DNA from: Macrotrachela quadricornifera
Lineage: Eukaryota > Rotifera > Eurotatoria > Philodinida > Philodinidae
Assembly: GCA_022393335.1 (NCBI GenBank)
Contig: JAJEKB010021748.1
Coordinates: forward strand, 227,669 to 291,668
DNA length: 64,000 nucleotides
Reading direction: 5' to 3'
Positions 46,040 through 59,154 of this stretch are shown piece after piece (the first letter of the stretch is position 1; the number at the start of each line of letters is the position of its first letter). A model generated the notes under the pieces. It saw only the letters and a program-made list of their open reading frames with translations, searched no databases and was not told the origin of the DNA. A program made the position numbers and the translations under genes.

Positions 46040-46413
46040 TTTGAGGTGGAATTACTCATGTGAAAGAAAATGATGCCGGAAACGGTCTTAAACGGTGGCC
46101 ATGACGGTTATCATTTACGAAACAATAGAGTGCTTCCTTTTACTTGAGACGTATTTCATGTGGTTTTTGTATGTTATTTATTATTTATTTGCGTCTCCAA
46201 TCAAATTTTTTCGACTGTTTTATAGATCGTTCAAAAGTTTCTATTGAGACGCATCCAACGACATCATACATATCCTTTGAATCGATCTTTATTTCATATT
46301 ATGCAATGACCTATACTATTTTGATTGCCAAGCAATCACGAAAACTATAATTTTAGCATACTCTTCTATCGTTTTGTGCAGTTACTTTCTATCTGTTTAT
46401 TTTTCTTCTTTTA
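46040..46413. other. No gene seen
   Basis: Space between the Helitron relic and the palindromic MITE. Confidence 0.5.
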
Positions 46414-47357
46414 CTTAGGGCATTTCAAAAGTAGTGGAGGAGGTACCTTATTTCGTCAAGCAGAGGTGTAAAAAGGTTTCTTTTTTTACCAATAGATAGA
46501 GCGTCTTTCGCTCTATTTTTCTATGCTATTTGATCACCATTCAAGTAATATTATACTAATTAAATTTTGATAAGAACTTTTTTTGTGTAACTCCAGCTGG
46601 TAACAACAGTGCATATTACCATTCGTGCGTGTTTTCTTTGTTTTTTTTCTCATCTTCTAATAGCTTTTATTAAAAAAACAAAATACATCACAAGCTGCAG
46701 CGTGAAAAGCTCTATAATTTACATACGGCCACCTTTCTTTGTACTCCCACTTTTTGTTTTCAAAACGGACAAAACTTTGAGCGATCAAATTTTGGCTGTG
46801 CGAAAATTGGTAGCACAGGATTTTGCGTATTTTGAAAACCATCACAATAAAGTTTACTGTGCAAATAGTAGAGCTTTTCACGCTGCATCTTGTAGTACAT
46901 CCGCTTTTAATCAAATGTATTGGACGGTAAAAAAAAGAAAAGAAGAAAGAAAAATTCTGTTTTGCATAGAAAAAAAATGATTTTTTTCGCAACGGCGAAA
47001 ACTGATCGCACAGAATTTTGAATTTTCGAAAGCAATAATGCACAATTGAAATAAACTGTGCCTTGTAAATTGTAGAACTTTTCGCGCTGCATCTTGTGGT
47101 GTATTTTGTTTTTTGATAAAACCTATTAGATGATGAAATCACGCACGAGTCATAATATGCACTGTTGTTACCAGCTGGAGTTACACAAAAAAAGTTCTTA
47201 TCGAAATTTTATTAGTATAATATCACTTGAATGGTGATCAAATAGCATAGAAAAATAGAGCGAAAGACGCTCTATCTATTGGTAAAGAAAGAAACCTTTT
47301 TACACCTCTGCTTCACGAAATAAGGTACCTCCGCCGCTACTTTTGGAATGCCCTAAG
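46414..47357. mobile_element. 944-bp palindromic MITE flanked by TA
   Basis: Ends CTTAGGGCATTTCAAAAGTA and its inverted partner (…GGAATGCCCTAAG) extend to ~200-bp near-identical arms (46,414-46,620 and ~47,150-47,357). TA occurs on both sides, as expected for Tc1/mariner-type target duplication. The core contains further inverted copies of CTGCAGCGTGAAAAGCTCTA. Overlapping open frames on both strands (46,609-46,980; 46,657-47,142) arise from these repeats and are not called as genes. Confidence 0.85.
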
Positions 47358-48348
47358 TATTTTTTTTTTAAATTTCTTTTATTTTTTATTTTCTTTCACT
47401 TATTAATTTCTTTTCTTCTTTTATTTACTTTTTTAACTTCGACTTTTATTTTTTGGATTTTTCTTTTATTTTCTCTAACCGAATCTTCTCTTTATTTTAC
47501 TGTTTTATTCTGAGCTCATGATTTTTATTCAATTTCTTTTTATGTTAATTTTCTATTTTTTTGTTTTATTTTATTCTTCTTCTTTTATTTTCTTATTTTA
47601 TTTATTGTTTGTTAATTTTATCTTTTTATTTAATTTAATTTTTTTCTTTTTTGCTGTTATTTTTATCAATATATAAATCGACAAATCCACAATAAAAAAA
47701 TATATTGATAAATAAATAAATAGAAATATATGAATAAATATGTATATGATGTGTGCGTGTGTAAGCGTAAAAGTAGTATAAAATGCAACTCAAATGACTG
47801 ATATATATATATATATACTGATTAGTGAATGAGCAGCGATAACATTCATAGAAAATGAACCGGCTGATAAGATTATAGGATAATAGGACAGTAGGACACT
47901 GTATATATATGTTCACATGTATATATCTATGAATTTTTTTCCGTTTTGTGACTAATCAGATGAATGTTCCTGAACTGAAAACTTATCTATTTATTATAAT
48001 ATAAATTAATTTATTTTTTTCTTTATGTCGTATTTGTTAAAAAAAAAAATTGCTTCATGAGAGAAGCCCCTATATATTCTATTTTTTTTTCACAAAATTT
48101 TTTTTTTCTTGATGAAATAAGTTCAAGGATTTGGAGGCTTCACAGAATGTAATTGATTTTTTTGTATGCCATCACAAAATAATGTAATCATTAATTTTGG
48201 CTTTTTGAGGGAACTGTTGTTTATTAACATATGAATTTATTTTGTACATCGACCTCCGATAGAGCGAGATTTCATTATGAAATGCAAACAATTCTCGTAT
48301 CTATAAACATAGAAGAAAAGTAAGACAGTTACTGTTGATATTTCTCAA
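47358..48348. other. T-rich and TA-rich low-complexity region
   Basis: 47,360-47,660 is dominated by TTTTATTTTCTTTT on the plus strand, and 47,690-47,930 is rich in TATATA. The end includes the promoter region of the NHL gene. Confidence 0.7.
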
Positions 48349-51300
48349 ATGTCGTCAGCAACATCCAAACCAACGGTTGTTAAACTTACGAGAAAACGAC
48401 ATTTGGTAAGTATTTACGAATTATTATGAGGTAAAATATTATAATTGATATTATTTTAGAAAAGGCGAATGTCTATTGGTCCGGAAAGTATAAATGCTCC
48501 ATCTGTTCATGTAGAACGAAAGAGTCATTCCTCCAACACTGAAAAATATCTAAGACCATCTCAAGTAAATCCTCTTCCAACAACAACACTGATTCATTCG
48601 TCGATGTCTGCAGAAAACTCAACAGAATCTTCGACTGAGCCTATCACAGAAACTAAACAAGTTAATCATCAAAACAATACAAATCGATCATCAGTTCAAA
48701 TCAAACGAATAAATCGATCAAAGATTAATATCAATGAAACAAATGATCAATACAATCCAACTCAATTACTGACCAATACAGATAATTCGACAGCATCCTG
48801 GGCTAATCCTGTAGTGTCAAAGTCACAAATTAATGATCAAACTAACACAAATCGTCCATCAGTTCATGTCAAGAGAATAAGTCGAGCACGAAGTAATACC
48901 AATGAAACAAATGATCAATCGATTGATACTTCAAATGATCAATATAATTCGACTCAATTATTGATTGATACAGACAACTCAACAGCATCTTGGGCTAATC
49001 CTGTAGTGACAAAGTCACAAGTTAACGATAAAACTAACACAAATCGTGCATCAGTTCACGTTAAGAGAATAAATCGATTACAGGGTAATACCAAAGAAGC
49101 ATCTGTTCATCCAATTGATACATCAAACGATCGATACAGTATGAGTCCTACAATAATATGCCGAACCACACCGATCGAGGTAAACAATTACATTATTAGA
49201 ATTTTATTAACTGAGATAGTTTATACAAAAATAATACTATAGTCATTAAGAATTATTCAATATTCTATTATTTATTATTTCTAACAGATGCATCGGAATC
49301 AATGCCAATTTCACTATTCGCTCAAGAACTTTTTTTTTATTTTTGATGCTATCGATCTATATATTTTTTTAAAGAGAACTTCGATGAAATATTCTATAAA
49401 GTATTCTATTTCGTTCATTTCATCAATCAAATTTTTTTTTATCTGATATACAATAATCCAAAAGATTGAGATCGAGTGCATTAGGTGTTCAATAACCTTT
49501 ATCAATAATACTTGCAAAGTTGTCCTTGCACTATTTTTATAATAAATGGTGTAAGTGTGACTTTGCACTGTCCTATTGGGCAAGTTTAGTCATTCCATAA
49601 TATTTTATTCTAAGACTTTTTAAAATCTATTGTTGTTAATATAATGTTCCTTCATTAAAAATAATCAATGACGTTACATTTTTAAATTAAAAATCGAACG
49701 AAAATATTATCATTTAATGCATCATAGATTTCATCTAAACCAAATCCCAGATCTTCTTTTAATATTCGTATAACTAATGGTGCAAAAATTTTCTACTTAT
49801 AAAATACAACCTTTAGTGAGTTGTCACTTTTCATGTTCTAAAAATTCACCATATCTCAAATTTAAAAAATAAACTATATACGGTTCTGTAGAGAATGCTA
49901 TGGAATATATCTTTAAAAAAGTATAGCTCGTTAGTATGAAAACTACATAAGTTCTGACCTTAAATTCTGAGATCATCATTTATTTCGGTGTATCCATTAT
50001 TTCTATGTATTTTGTTTAATAGTCGGATGATGTACATTTGACATCGGCAAGTGAACATAAGCTAACAGTCTTCAGAGAAAATTCGAAAATACCATTTGAG
50101 GTCAGTTTATTGATTAAATTTTAAATAAATAAAATAAATAGCGTTTATCGCATTTAGATAAAACAGTTAGGCACCGAAGAAAAAAAAGAACGCAAACATA
50201 AGAGGCGTAGAAGGTAACGTTTTGCTTTTATCTATGATTTTTCTTCATTTGAATATATGTTGCTGATAATTTAGAGCTGGGCTATTCCATATATCGCAAT
50301 GTTGCTGTTGCATTTTAGCGGCTATCGCTATTGCTGCCATTCTGCTTGCAACTCTGATTGCAGCTATTATATTGCTTAGTAAGTATATATCAAACAATCA
50401 AAACTATTTGTTAGAAAAATCTTACAAGAAATTCGAATCAATTACTGATTTGAATTCCAATGATATTGTACCTCATATCATTATTCTAATACTCTTCGAA
50501 AGAAAAAATATAAAGCTCGAGAAAAGTCTAGAAACAATACGACATTAATGTATTACATTCTGAATATTTATTTTCTCATTGTTTAGCTTTACAACCAAAG
50601 ACTACTACCAGTACGACTACAGTAACAACATGTATGTATATATTGTTATAAAAACATGATAAAAACACACTGATCATTTATTTTTAAGCGACAACTACAA
50701 CAGCGACCACAGTAACAACGACAACAACAACCTCATCAACTTCTACAACAGCAACAACAACGACCACAACATCAACATCATCATCATCAACAACATCATC
50801 ATCATCATCTACAACATCATCGTCATCATCTACAACAACAACATCATCAACGACTTCAACTAGTACATCAACATCAACAACAACAACAGAGACAACATCA
50901 ACAACAACATCAACAACATCAGTCACTACAACAACTTCAAGCAGCACATCGACATCAACAACAACAACATCAACATCGACTACTCAAACTACTTCAACAA
51001 CAACATCAGCCTCTACAACAACAACAACAAAGACAACAACAACGTCAGTCACTACTACAACGACTTCCACAACTACGACTACAACTACAGGATGCACCTC
51101 ATGTGAGTGCATTTATCGATTTTTTGATGGCATATTTTAAATATATCTATTACTTTAGGTAGTAATTATTGTTGGAATTCAACGGGTGCAGTTACCGCTG
51201 GCACAGGTAGTACTACTATCACAAAGGCTACAAGCATAAATATAGATGCAGATGATACAATCTATGTCTCCGGTCATGACATCGGATACGTTTCTAAGTT

Positions 51301-51988
51301 CCCGAAAAATGCGACTACTTTGACAGCAGCAACTCCAAACACTGGTGACCACATTGATTACATCGTTTTTGATAAAAATGGATACATGTATACAAATGAT
51401 CATAATTCGGATTTGGAGCGTCGTTATCCACCAGGTTCTTCGACAAGTACCATCATTGCTGGAAGCGGATCATCTGTTACTGGTACTATCGATCATAATG
51501 TTGGTACTGCTGTCGATGACAATTTAAATGTTTATATAGGCGATCAAAATAACGACTTAATAAAAAAATTGCCTGCGAATGGAACAGGCCTTGTTACTGT
51601 TATTAATACAGCCAGTTACGTTACCAAACAATCCGCACTTTTAATGCCGCTTGGTTACACTGATCGGATATATATAAGTGATGAAGGGGGTACAGAAGTT
51701 TTCTTATGGAAATTTAATGCTACAAGTCCAAGTGTGACATATACCAATGTCGTTGGTGGTGTTGCACTTAAGCAACCACGAGGACTCAAATTAGATCCTC
51801 ATGGAAATTTGTACGTTGCGGATGTAGGAAATGGACGTATAGTGATGTATTGCGTTAATTCTACAGTGGGCACTGTTGTAATGACACTAGCAAGCAATGC
51901 TAAACCAGAAGACATTGCGTTTGATTCGAATATGAATTTGTATGCAATAACGGACGGTGGGAAAGTAATGAAATATACCTTGCTATAA
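48349..51988 (+). CDS. NHL-repeat beta-propeller membrane protein with Thr-rich stalk (767 aa, 8 exons)
   Basis: Model: 48349-48405, 48460-49179, 50023-50100, 50158-50213, 50275-50378, 50587-50631, 50689-51102, 51159-51988; 2,304 nt in frame. N-terminal cytoplasmic-like part (1-303) is basic and repetitive, with imperfect repeats holding NSTASWANPVV and TNTNRPSVHVKRI, ending KKERKHKRRR. A transmembrane helix (~305-338, CCCCILAAIAIAAILLATLI) has four preceding Cys, a possible palmitoylation site. Then comes a Thr/Ser stalk (~339-490), probably O-glycosylated, and a C-terminal NHL propeller (~492-767: INIDADDTIYVSGH, TAVDDNLNVYIGDQNND, GLKLDPHGNLYVADVGNGRI). Orientation is type II. Such proteins are abundant in bdelloids; the ligand is unknown. 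Intron 2 (843 nt) is much longer than the others. Confidence 0.9.
49180..50022. other. Large intron 2 of the NHL gene
   Basis: 843 nt against ~50-210 nt for the other introns. AT-rich with no clear exon; a possible acceptor at ~49,286 leads only to a Phe-rich frame. It may contain an old insertion. Confidence 0.45.
50689..51102. repeat. ACA/TCA trinucleotide-rich coding repeat (Thr/Ser stalk)
   Basis: Runs of ACA, ACT and TCA codons encode the Thr/Ser-rich stalk. The Val/Asp-rich frame on the minus strand (50,684-50,947) is its shadow. Confidence 0.9.
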
Positions 51989-54165
51989 ATTGATTTAGTT
52001 TCTCAACTTTAATTAAAATTAATGTAATAAATTCAGAGTTTGTGCTTGTATAATTGCTTATTTTTATTTTTAATCAAGTAAAAATCTTTTATTTAAACTA
52101 TTGGAACTCGTAAAAACCTTCAACGAATATTCATAACTAGCATCAAGTATTTCAATTGAGATTGTTTAGATTTCAAAAACCATGATGCTTTATTGTAAAA
52201 GATCGTAACGATTGAACTCACTTTCATACTTCTTTGTATGAAAAATAGACGAATAATGCTGTATATATTATAAAAAAAAACAAGGATTCTCATAAGAAAA
52301 CTTCGTATAATTCGAGATGATAGGCAGAATTGTCAATCTCTATAAATAATCAAATATGAAACAAAAAATATCTATGACTGGAGAAAGAGAAATTGTGTCT
52401 CTTCTTGTTGCTTCACATTCGAACACTTTTTTGACTTATTACAATAATTTCGATGATGATGCATATAATGACTTTTGTTAATGGAGAGATTGTTTTCGAT
52501 GATGTTGAGGTATGATTATCTCGAAAAAAGAATTTTGAACAACTGTAGAAAGAGAGTGTCAAAAGAAATTATATGAACATTGTTCACATGTATCAAAACT
52601 ATCTTTAACACATGATATCTGTCGCAAGGGTCAGTGAAAAGTTTAGTGGAATGTGAAAAAAAATCGTTTGTTTCTTCTAGATTTTCAAGAAAGTAGCTCT
52701 TCGAAGACTGCCAAAATTAGTCAACAAAATACTAGAAAAACAAGCAAATAATCTTTCATTTTTTCAACTCGAAAAGATTTCTTAAAAATAAAGAAAATAA
52801 TATCTGAATAAGAATGATTAACTACCGTTTTTCGTTACTTTTACCAAACAATAACATGTGCTCAAATCATTCATAATAGTGGTACTTTGATTTCGTGAGC
52901 AAGTTTTAATTGAATGTATATTTATCGGTAATCAATAACAACAACTCATAATTTATTTAATTGTTTTATTTTTTGTTTGTTCTAAGAAACTAAAATAAGA
53001 ACGTAAAATTAGTTTGATATAATCGTTAACAGAAAACCATGCAGAAATATTCATTTGAAAAACAAGAGAAGATAATTATTTATAATCATTCGGTCAAACT
53101 GCTATTTTAAAAGGAAAGTTATTTGCATTATTAATATTCAGTAAAACATTAATACTACTGTCGATTGTTTTTATAAGAAATATTTTCTAACCCTCAACTA
53201 GAACACTGTTGTATCTTATGTGTAGCCTACATCATCCGACAACTTCCAGATTGTCTTCTTGCGACAAGAGTGAATCAATTGTTATGAGGCATCATGACAA
53301 CGTATAGATCTGTATATGACTTTTGAGCAAAAATGTTCGAAGTTGATCGAGTTTACTCCAATGCCTGTCTGCAAATCGTGGAAGTTGTTGAGCCGATTTT
53401 CCATACAGTAGTCCTAGCCACGACAAAGGAATCGCTCTTCTAGTAAAGAGAGCCTGTAGGATGAAATATTATGTACGATTTTTGATTTCATCACATCATA
53501 GTTGAAAATGAACTAGACTGGCTGTATAATGCAGAAATTTCAGATGTTGATGAAGTTTATAGATGACAGCCTTTGTTCTAGCTCTGACAAGTGGTATTTA
53601 ATGTGTTTTTCAGACGACGAGCGTCTTTTTGGCGATTTTTGAATTCTCATTATAAGCATTCTCTTCGGAAGATAGGGTATTGATAAGATGATATTAAATC
53701 AGATTTCCAGAGTGAATTTTCACAAAATTAGATGTAAAATCGTAAAATAAACCAATGCGCAGGTATTCTAGATTACATTTGGCTTTCTGTAATTTCTTAG
53801 TTAGCCGTTCACAGTGTTCGACGGATGTAAAAATAGATTCGCTCTACTCCAAGCAAATGTTGGGTCAAGAATTTTCTCGATCGAGACCAGTAGGAAATAA
53901 ATATTCATTTCCTACTGCTCCCTCCTGACAAACCTTTTCCCATCTGCGATCATTCGCTCCTCTAATCTGCTAAAAAACAAACAAATCAGGATACGAATTA
54001 GTGTTCTTCAGTTGGATCAAATGAAGAATGAGGAAAGAGAGCAGAATCAACGACATCTTCATTTTAACTTAGGTTCTGTGTTTATTGAGAATTTTTCTTA
54101 TGTCAACTTGTGGATGAAGGAAACGATACAGTTCATAATATTCTTTTAATCTTTTATTCTGTTGT
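51989..54165. other. Intergenic region without recognised gene
   Basis: 2.2 kb of AT-rich sequence. No exon with both splice sites and protein-like texture was found. Confidence 0.45.
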
Positions 54166-54444
54166 TTATATAGGTTGAGGTTGATGTTGACCAATACCCA
54201 ATTCGGCTAGAATGTCGCTTGCTGGCCGATGAGTCAGGTTAGGAAAAGAGTTAACCTGCTGCTGCCACTCTTGAAGTCTAGCATACTGAAGCGCTTTCGC
54301 CTTTCTTCTTGCTGCCATTTCCGAACATTCTTGACGAAATGCTAAGTAGCAGATCATAATCATGAGAAATATAACTGAGACAACTCCACTGATGCAGTAA
54401 ATCCAGAGGCGGAGAGCATCGGTTGAAGGCGGTGTTATCATCAT
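54166..54444 (-). CDS. Small single-pass membrane protein, hypothetical (92 aa)
   Basis: The ORF starts MMITPPSTDALRLWIYCISG, has one strong hydrophobic helix (LWIYCISGVVSVIFLMIMIC), then CYLAFRQE, a basic helical stretch (EMAARRKAKALQYARLQEW) and a Pro/Gln-ended tail with SDILAELGIGQ. Composition is less AT-biased than its surroundings and the topology is clear, which supports coding. There is no family match from memory; it could also be the last exon of a longer gene. Function unknown. Confidence 0.45.
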   Translation of the reverse strand: MMITPPSTDALRLWIYCISGVVSVIFLMIMICYLAFRQECSEMAARRKAKALQYARLQEWQQQVNSFPNLTHRPASDILAELGIGQHQPQPI

Positions 54445-56617
54445 TTTTACTTGCTTCTTTCTTCTGGATTGATATACGACGAATATGATACGATGACAAC
54501 TAGATAATCGAAGTCGATATCTACAATACTAATATTTAGAGCAGAAAAGCAGGATATTGATGTAAATAGAATGTCAACTCATGTAAGGCACGATAGAAAA
54601 CATAAGCATTATGACTACTATCATCTATAGGCATCTCGTTGTGATTTCAGTTTTGTGAAGTGTAAACAACAAAAAGCGATTGAAAAGAAGGGATTCGCAG
54701 GGCACAACATATTCGTCAGCAGCAACCTGTAACTTGTCCTGGTTTGCCAGGGTAGGGCAGGTTACTTGTATTCTGCAGGGCTCTATTGAAAAGTAAGTAT
54801 TGAAATAAGGAAGTTGCTAGCACAAAATCTGTGTTTCAACGATCAATTGCATTCTCTCGACTTAGATAGACGATATGGGTGTGTATTATTTTTCTGAAGA
54901 TCGGATAAGAAGTGCCATAGAAACACATGATGGTTTAATAGTTTATCTCATGTCATAAAATATTTACTATTGGATCCGGCGATGAGATAGTAGGGTAATA
55001 AACGCTTCGTGACATATCACTGATCGAATACTGATGCTAGTAAATGGTGAATAGTGATGACTACCTGCGTGTTATATTAGTAATATAAAAGCACTGAAGC
55101 ACTTACCCCATTTATATTTATTTCACCGACACACACACACTGTATAGAAACGAAGAATATATATGAGTAAATTGCAACCTTTTAGTAGGACTGAGATTTC
55201 AGCTGTATTTCGCTAATAACTTCTGTTTCCCTTGATGGATGTGGACAATTTTCTTATTTGTTGTATCCTTTTGAACACCCCACTGCCATACAAAATTTCA
55301 GCTCTCTAGCTCATACCGTCGGAGACTTGTTAGTCTTACACTGTGAAAAAATCGTATTTTATATATAGGTATGCGAAGAAAAGAGAAAAAATATAATGAA
55401 TAGTTCATTTTGTAAACCCTAAAACTCTCTAATAAATGATATTTCCTTTTTATTTCTCTCTTCTTCTTTTCACACCCATTCGGTTCTAATACTTAATTAC
55501 AGACACTTTGTCATTTTTGTGTAGACCGACCTTGCCTTTAATTTTATTTCATATGTGTAAAAGTCGAAGGAAAACAACGATAGGTAGAATAAAACTAATT
55601 GAGATACTACCAAATTGGTAAAAACTATCGATTATTTCATAAAAACTTGAGTTTGACTCACTTTGTAGAACGACTCGTTTTTTTTACTCCAATTTTTTTT
55701 GTAAATATTCTTCTCAGAGTTATACAACCATTCAAAAATTCAACTGTCTACAGCCTTTCGTTTTCGAGATATTTACATTATATGATGTAATGTAAAAGAA
55801 CATTTTTCAATAAAATAACGTTTTGTAGGATACATTTACATTGAAGTAAGTCGTATCTCAGCTAATATGTAGTAAAATGTCGAGAAACGTTTCCTGTGTA
55901 ACATAGACATAAGGTATAATAAAAAGCATTGCTCAAATATTGTTTAAGCCTACTTTCAGTGTTTGTCATCCATCGTACCAAAAAGTTCCAATCCACTCAT
56001 ATATGTAAACCACTCATAATGATAAGAGAGAGAGTGTCATATAGAGAATACAGAAGGTGGCGAAATACTGAAGAACGAGAGAGAAACAACGATGGAGAAA
56101 GCGTGAAAGGAAGGAGCATGTTGGAATCTTATGTTTCTCTATGATTCCGCTACGTAACATCTGCTTCTTAGATGTATTTGAGTGTGTTCGTATATCTGCT
56201 CAAAACATTAGTTGCAAACAATCAATTCTTCTAAATTGAAAGAAACTATTTTAAAAGAATCGTGCAACTTGGAAACGATGCAAAGGATAGATAAGGATAA
56301 AAGTAGGATTTTTTATTTGCTCTATGAAAAAGTCGTAAATCAAGATAGATCAACGTAAGTAGAGGCAAAACGTGAACGTCAGTGTTCAAAGGATGTAGCT
56401 GACGACAAAAAAAAGAGAACCAGGATTGAGAAACAGACGACAGAAAAGGAAAACATGTAGATTGAAGATTGTTCTCTCCTCCATATTTTTTCTTTTGCTT
56501 TTTCTTCTATGGTTGTCAGAACGCAGGTATCTGCGTGTATTAATTTTGTTGGAAGAAAAAAATTGAACAATATCAACTTATTCATTTATAGAGAGCGTTA
56601 TTAGAATAATTGCAAAA
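54445..56617. other. Intergenic region without recognised gene
   Basis: Includes a GC-richer patch with CAGGTTAC/GTAACCTG-type strings near 54,725-54,780 and a short CACACACACA run near 55,130. All ORFs are short and unsupported. Confidence 0.45.
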
Positions 56618-57040
56618 AAATAATGAGTGGTAATAATTTTTATTCAATCATTATTTTTTTCTTTATATTTTAGATAATTTTGTATTTTTTCGACGTTTCA
56701 AACATCTTAGTGTTCATTATCAAGACATAACTGAGTACTGTTGATGAATCATCACTGATTATTTGTTACAATTGTTCTATTAATGCCCTCTATAAATGAA
56801 TAAGTTGTTTTTTGTTCAATTTATTTTATTAAATAAAAAATATAATATTATCTCGTCGTTTAAAAAGAGCTTCAAAAATACTAAAAATTAGTTGTGGAAG
56901 TACTCGTAGTTCATCAACAGTACGTCGATATATCTTGATAATGAACACTAAGATGTTTGAAACGTCGAAAAAATACAAAATTATCTAAAATATAAAGAAA
57001 AAAAGTATGATTGAATAAAAATTCTCATCAGTCATTCTTT
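56618..57040. mobile_element. ~420-bp foldback/MITE element
   Basis: Arms ~56,618-56,747 and ~56,911-57,040 are inverted copies (for example TGTTCATTATCAAGA at 56,711 against TCTTGATAATGAACA at 56,933; GTACTGTTGATGA against TCATCAACAGTAC). The loop is AT-rich and non-coding. Confidence 0.8.
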
Positions 57041-57379
57041 TCTTGAAAAAAATTGCAATGCTAACAAATCTTATCTTTAACATGTGTAAATATGACTCAT
57101 TATTCATAAATTATTTTCTCTACCTTTTTTATGGCTATATTGAAACTTGATAAAGAGAAATTTTATGTAGTTAGTTTTGAATTGATTTATATTCATCTAA
57201 TACAGGAATTTTCGACCGTAGACGGTCATTATTAATCTATAATGCAACTGTTATATCCTGCCATCTATTTATTTATATTTCTTTCATGTATATGATTGTT
57301 TCTCTTTCTCTTTTATTATTTCTTGATATATATATATATATCTTTGAAAATAAAATAAAGGACGATTGTTATAAACAGA
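57041..57379. other. No gene seen
   Basis: AT-rich, with a TATATATATA run near 57,330. Confidence 0.5.
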
Positions 57380-58165
57380 CAAAGATTTTTCCTAGATCAC
57401 AATGTAATATACTCTAGTGTTAGCAGTTTTCGAATAGTTTTCCTTTTTTAGCTCCTTAATGAATGTATTAACAAATGGCCAGTAACTTTTTGAGAAGAAT
57501 TAAAACGCGGTACATCTATTCGGTTCAAACTTAAACTAATATTAAAGGATGTAGCGGCGTTAAATATGGAAACGGCTAGTCGCGAGTGGCCGACCGGAGG
57601 GAGGCCGACCAATGACTAGACGTTGACTTAGAACTTTATTTCAAAGCATGGTTTCAAAATAAGTCTCAAGTAATTTAAGTGAATTTTTCAAGGAGCCTAA
57701 TTAATCTTGTTTGATAATGAATCCAGCAAAATATCATTTTGTAAAAACAAAAAAGAAATTGAAAATTGATTAAAACTACAATGTTATCTGGATGTTGGAA
57801 GTTTCGGATTGGGTATCGATATGTTATGAGTAAGCTACTTCTATGCGCATGAGAATCCTAATGTGACAGATGATAGACAGAAGAATAAAGCGTACATGGA
57901 AACGGTTAGTCGTGAATGGCCGACCGGAGGGAGGGCGACGAAGGACTAGTCGTTGATTTAAAAAGTTTATTATAAGTGCATTAAGTGAGATTTGAAGTGT
58001 CTTAATAAATTCTCAAATAACTCGATTCTTGAGGAAAAAGAATTCTCTATTAGACATTTTATGTAACAGTATATCCAGTAAAGGAGTTGGGAATACTAAC
58101 AGAGTGTTGTAGCATAAGCAGAAATAGATATGAAGTCGTGTCGTCCTAAAACTTTAAGAGAGTGT
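57380..58165 (-). repeat. Dispersed repeat, copy 2 (~780 bp)
   Basis: Reverse-complement match of 17,045-17,815. Two GC-rich blocks (57,570-57,630 and 57,900-57,955) share AGTCGTGAATGGCCGACCGG-like sequence and GACTAGTCGTTGA. Non-coding. Confidence 0.8.
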
Positions 58166-59154
58166 CCATGAGTCAATCGAGGAATCGAAGTACTCGTCAA
58201 AATTTAGTTTTCCGATTTGATGTTCTCATATTGTTCAGCATCATCTAAAACCTCTAAATACAAATTTTTAGCGCATTAGGTTGAGCTGGTGAAAAGCTAG
58301 CTAAATTTTACTGTCGAACACTCAGGATGATATTTGAAAAATGTCATCAAAAATCGTTCGTATAAAGTGGAGATTTTTTCGATGACATTAAATTAACGAA
58401 TTTTTTCGTGTAATATATCAAACGATAGAACATCGAAAGCTGAACAAAATTAGCTATTTACAAATTATATTTCGATGTGCTGATCGAGAGTTATTTCTGA
58501 AATACTGCCTAAGATTGACAATTTTTTGAGTAAAAAATGTGTCAACTACTTTCACTATATCAGCTACCGTCCAGTCATTTTAAAAGATCCCACGCTGATT
58601 TTCATATGTCGTACAAGTTTTTCTCCTCTACAAAATGATATAAAAAGTTTCAAAAAAAGTTTGAATTTTGGTCAAAAAATGGCTCACACTGTTGACTAAG
58701 CAGACAGTATTAAAAAAAAAACTATTATGAATATTTTTTCAAAAAAAAACAAGAGTTTAAGTAGGTTATGAATTATCCAGAGCGATCCTCACATAGGTAC
58801 GACATATTTTAATGAATATATATTCTCTTTAAAATATAAAAATCATTACTGATTGTATTTCATGATGGTAAGGTCAATAATCAGATCTTAGAATGTTCTC
58901 TATTGCATATAAAAATATCTTCTAATTTCCAGAATGATAATTCACACATTCATCTTCTCTCTATCAAATAAAATTCAACTCTCTAATAATGTATGTGATT
59001 GCATATATATGTAACAAAAAAAAATGGAGAGAAAGGAAAAATATTTGCCGTATAGTCATGCGTTCGACACTCGTTTTTTTCACTAAAGCATTAGTGTATT
59101 GTTCCATCACTGGTACGATTATCGACAATACGACATCAAGACTAATGTATATAT
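58166..59154. other. No gene seen
   Basis: AT-rich sequence; no exon or array recognised. Confidence 0.5.

Noticed and set aside
46609..47142. Overlapping 123- and 161-codon ORFs on opposite strands
   Set aside because: They lie in the palindromic core of the TA-flanked MITE and repeat the same Ser/Cys-rich phrase.
48469..49242. Start of the NHL gene at 48,469
   Set aside because: An upstream exon 48,349-48,405 with a good GTAAGT donor joins in phase 0 and provides an earlier ATG.
50684..50947. Val/Asp-rich minus-strand ORF
   Set aside because: Antisense shadow of the Thr/Ser-codon stalk of the NHL gene.
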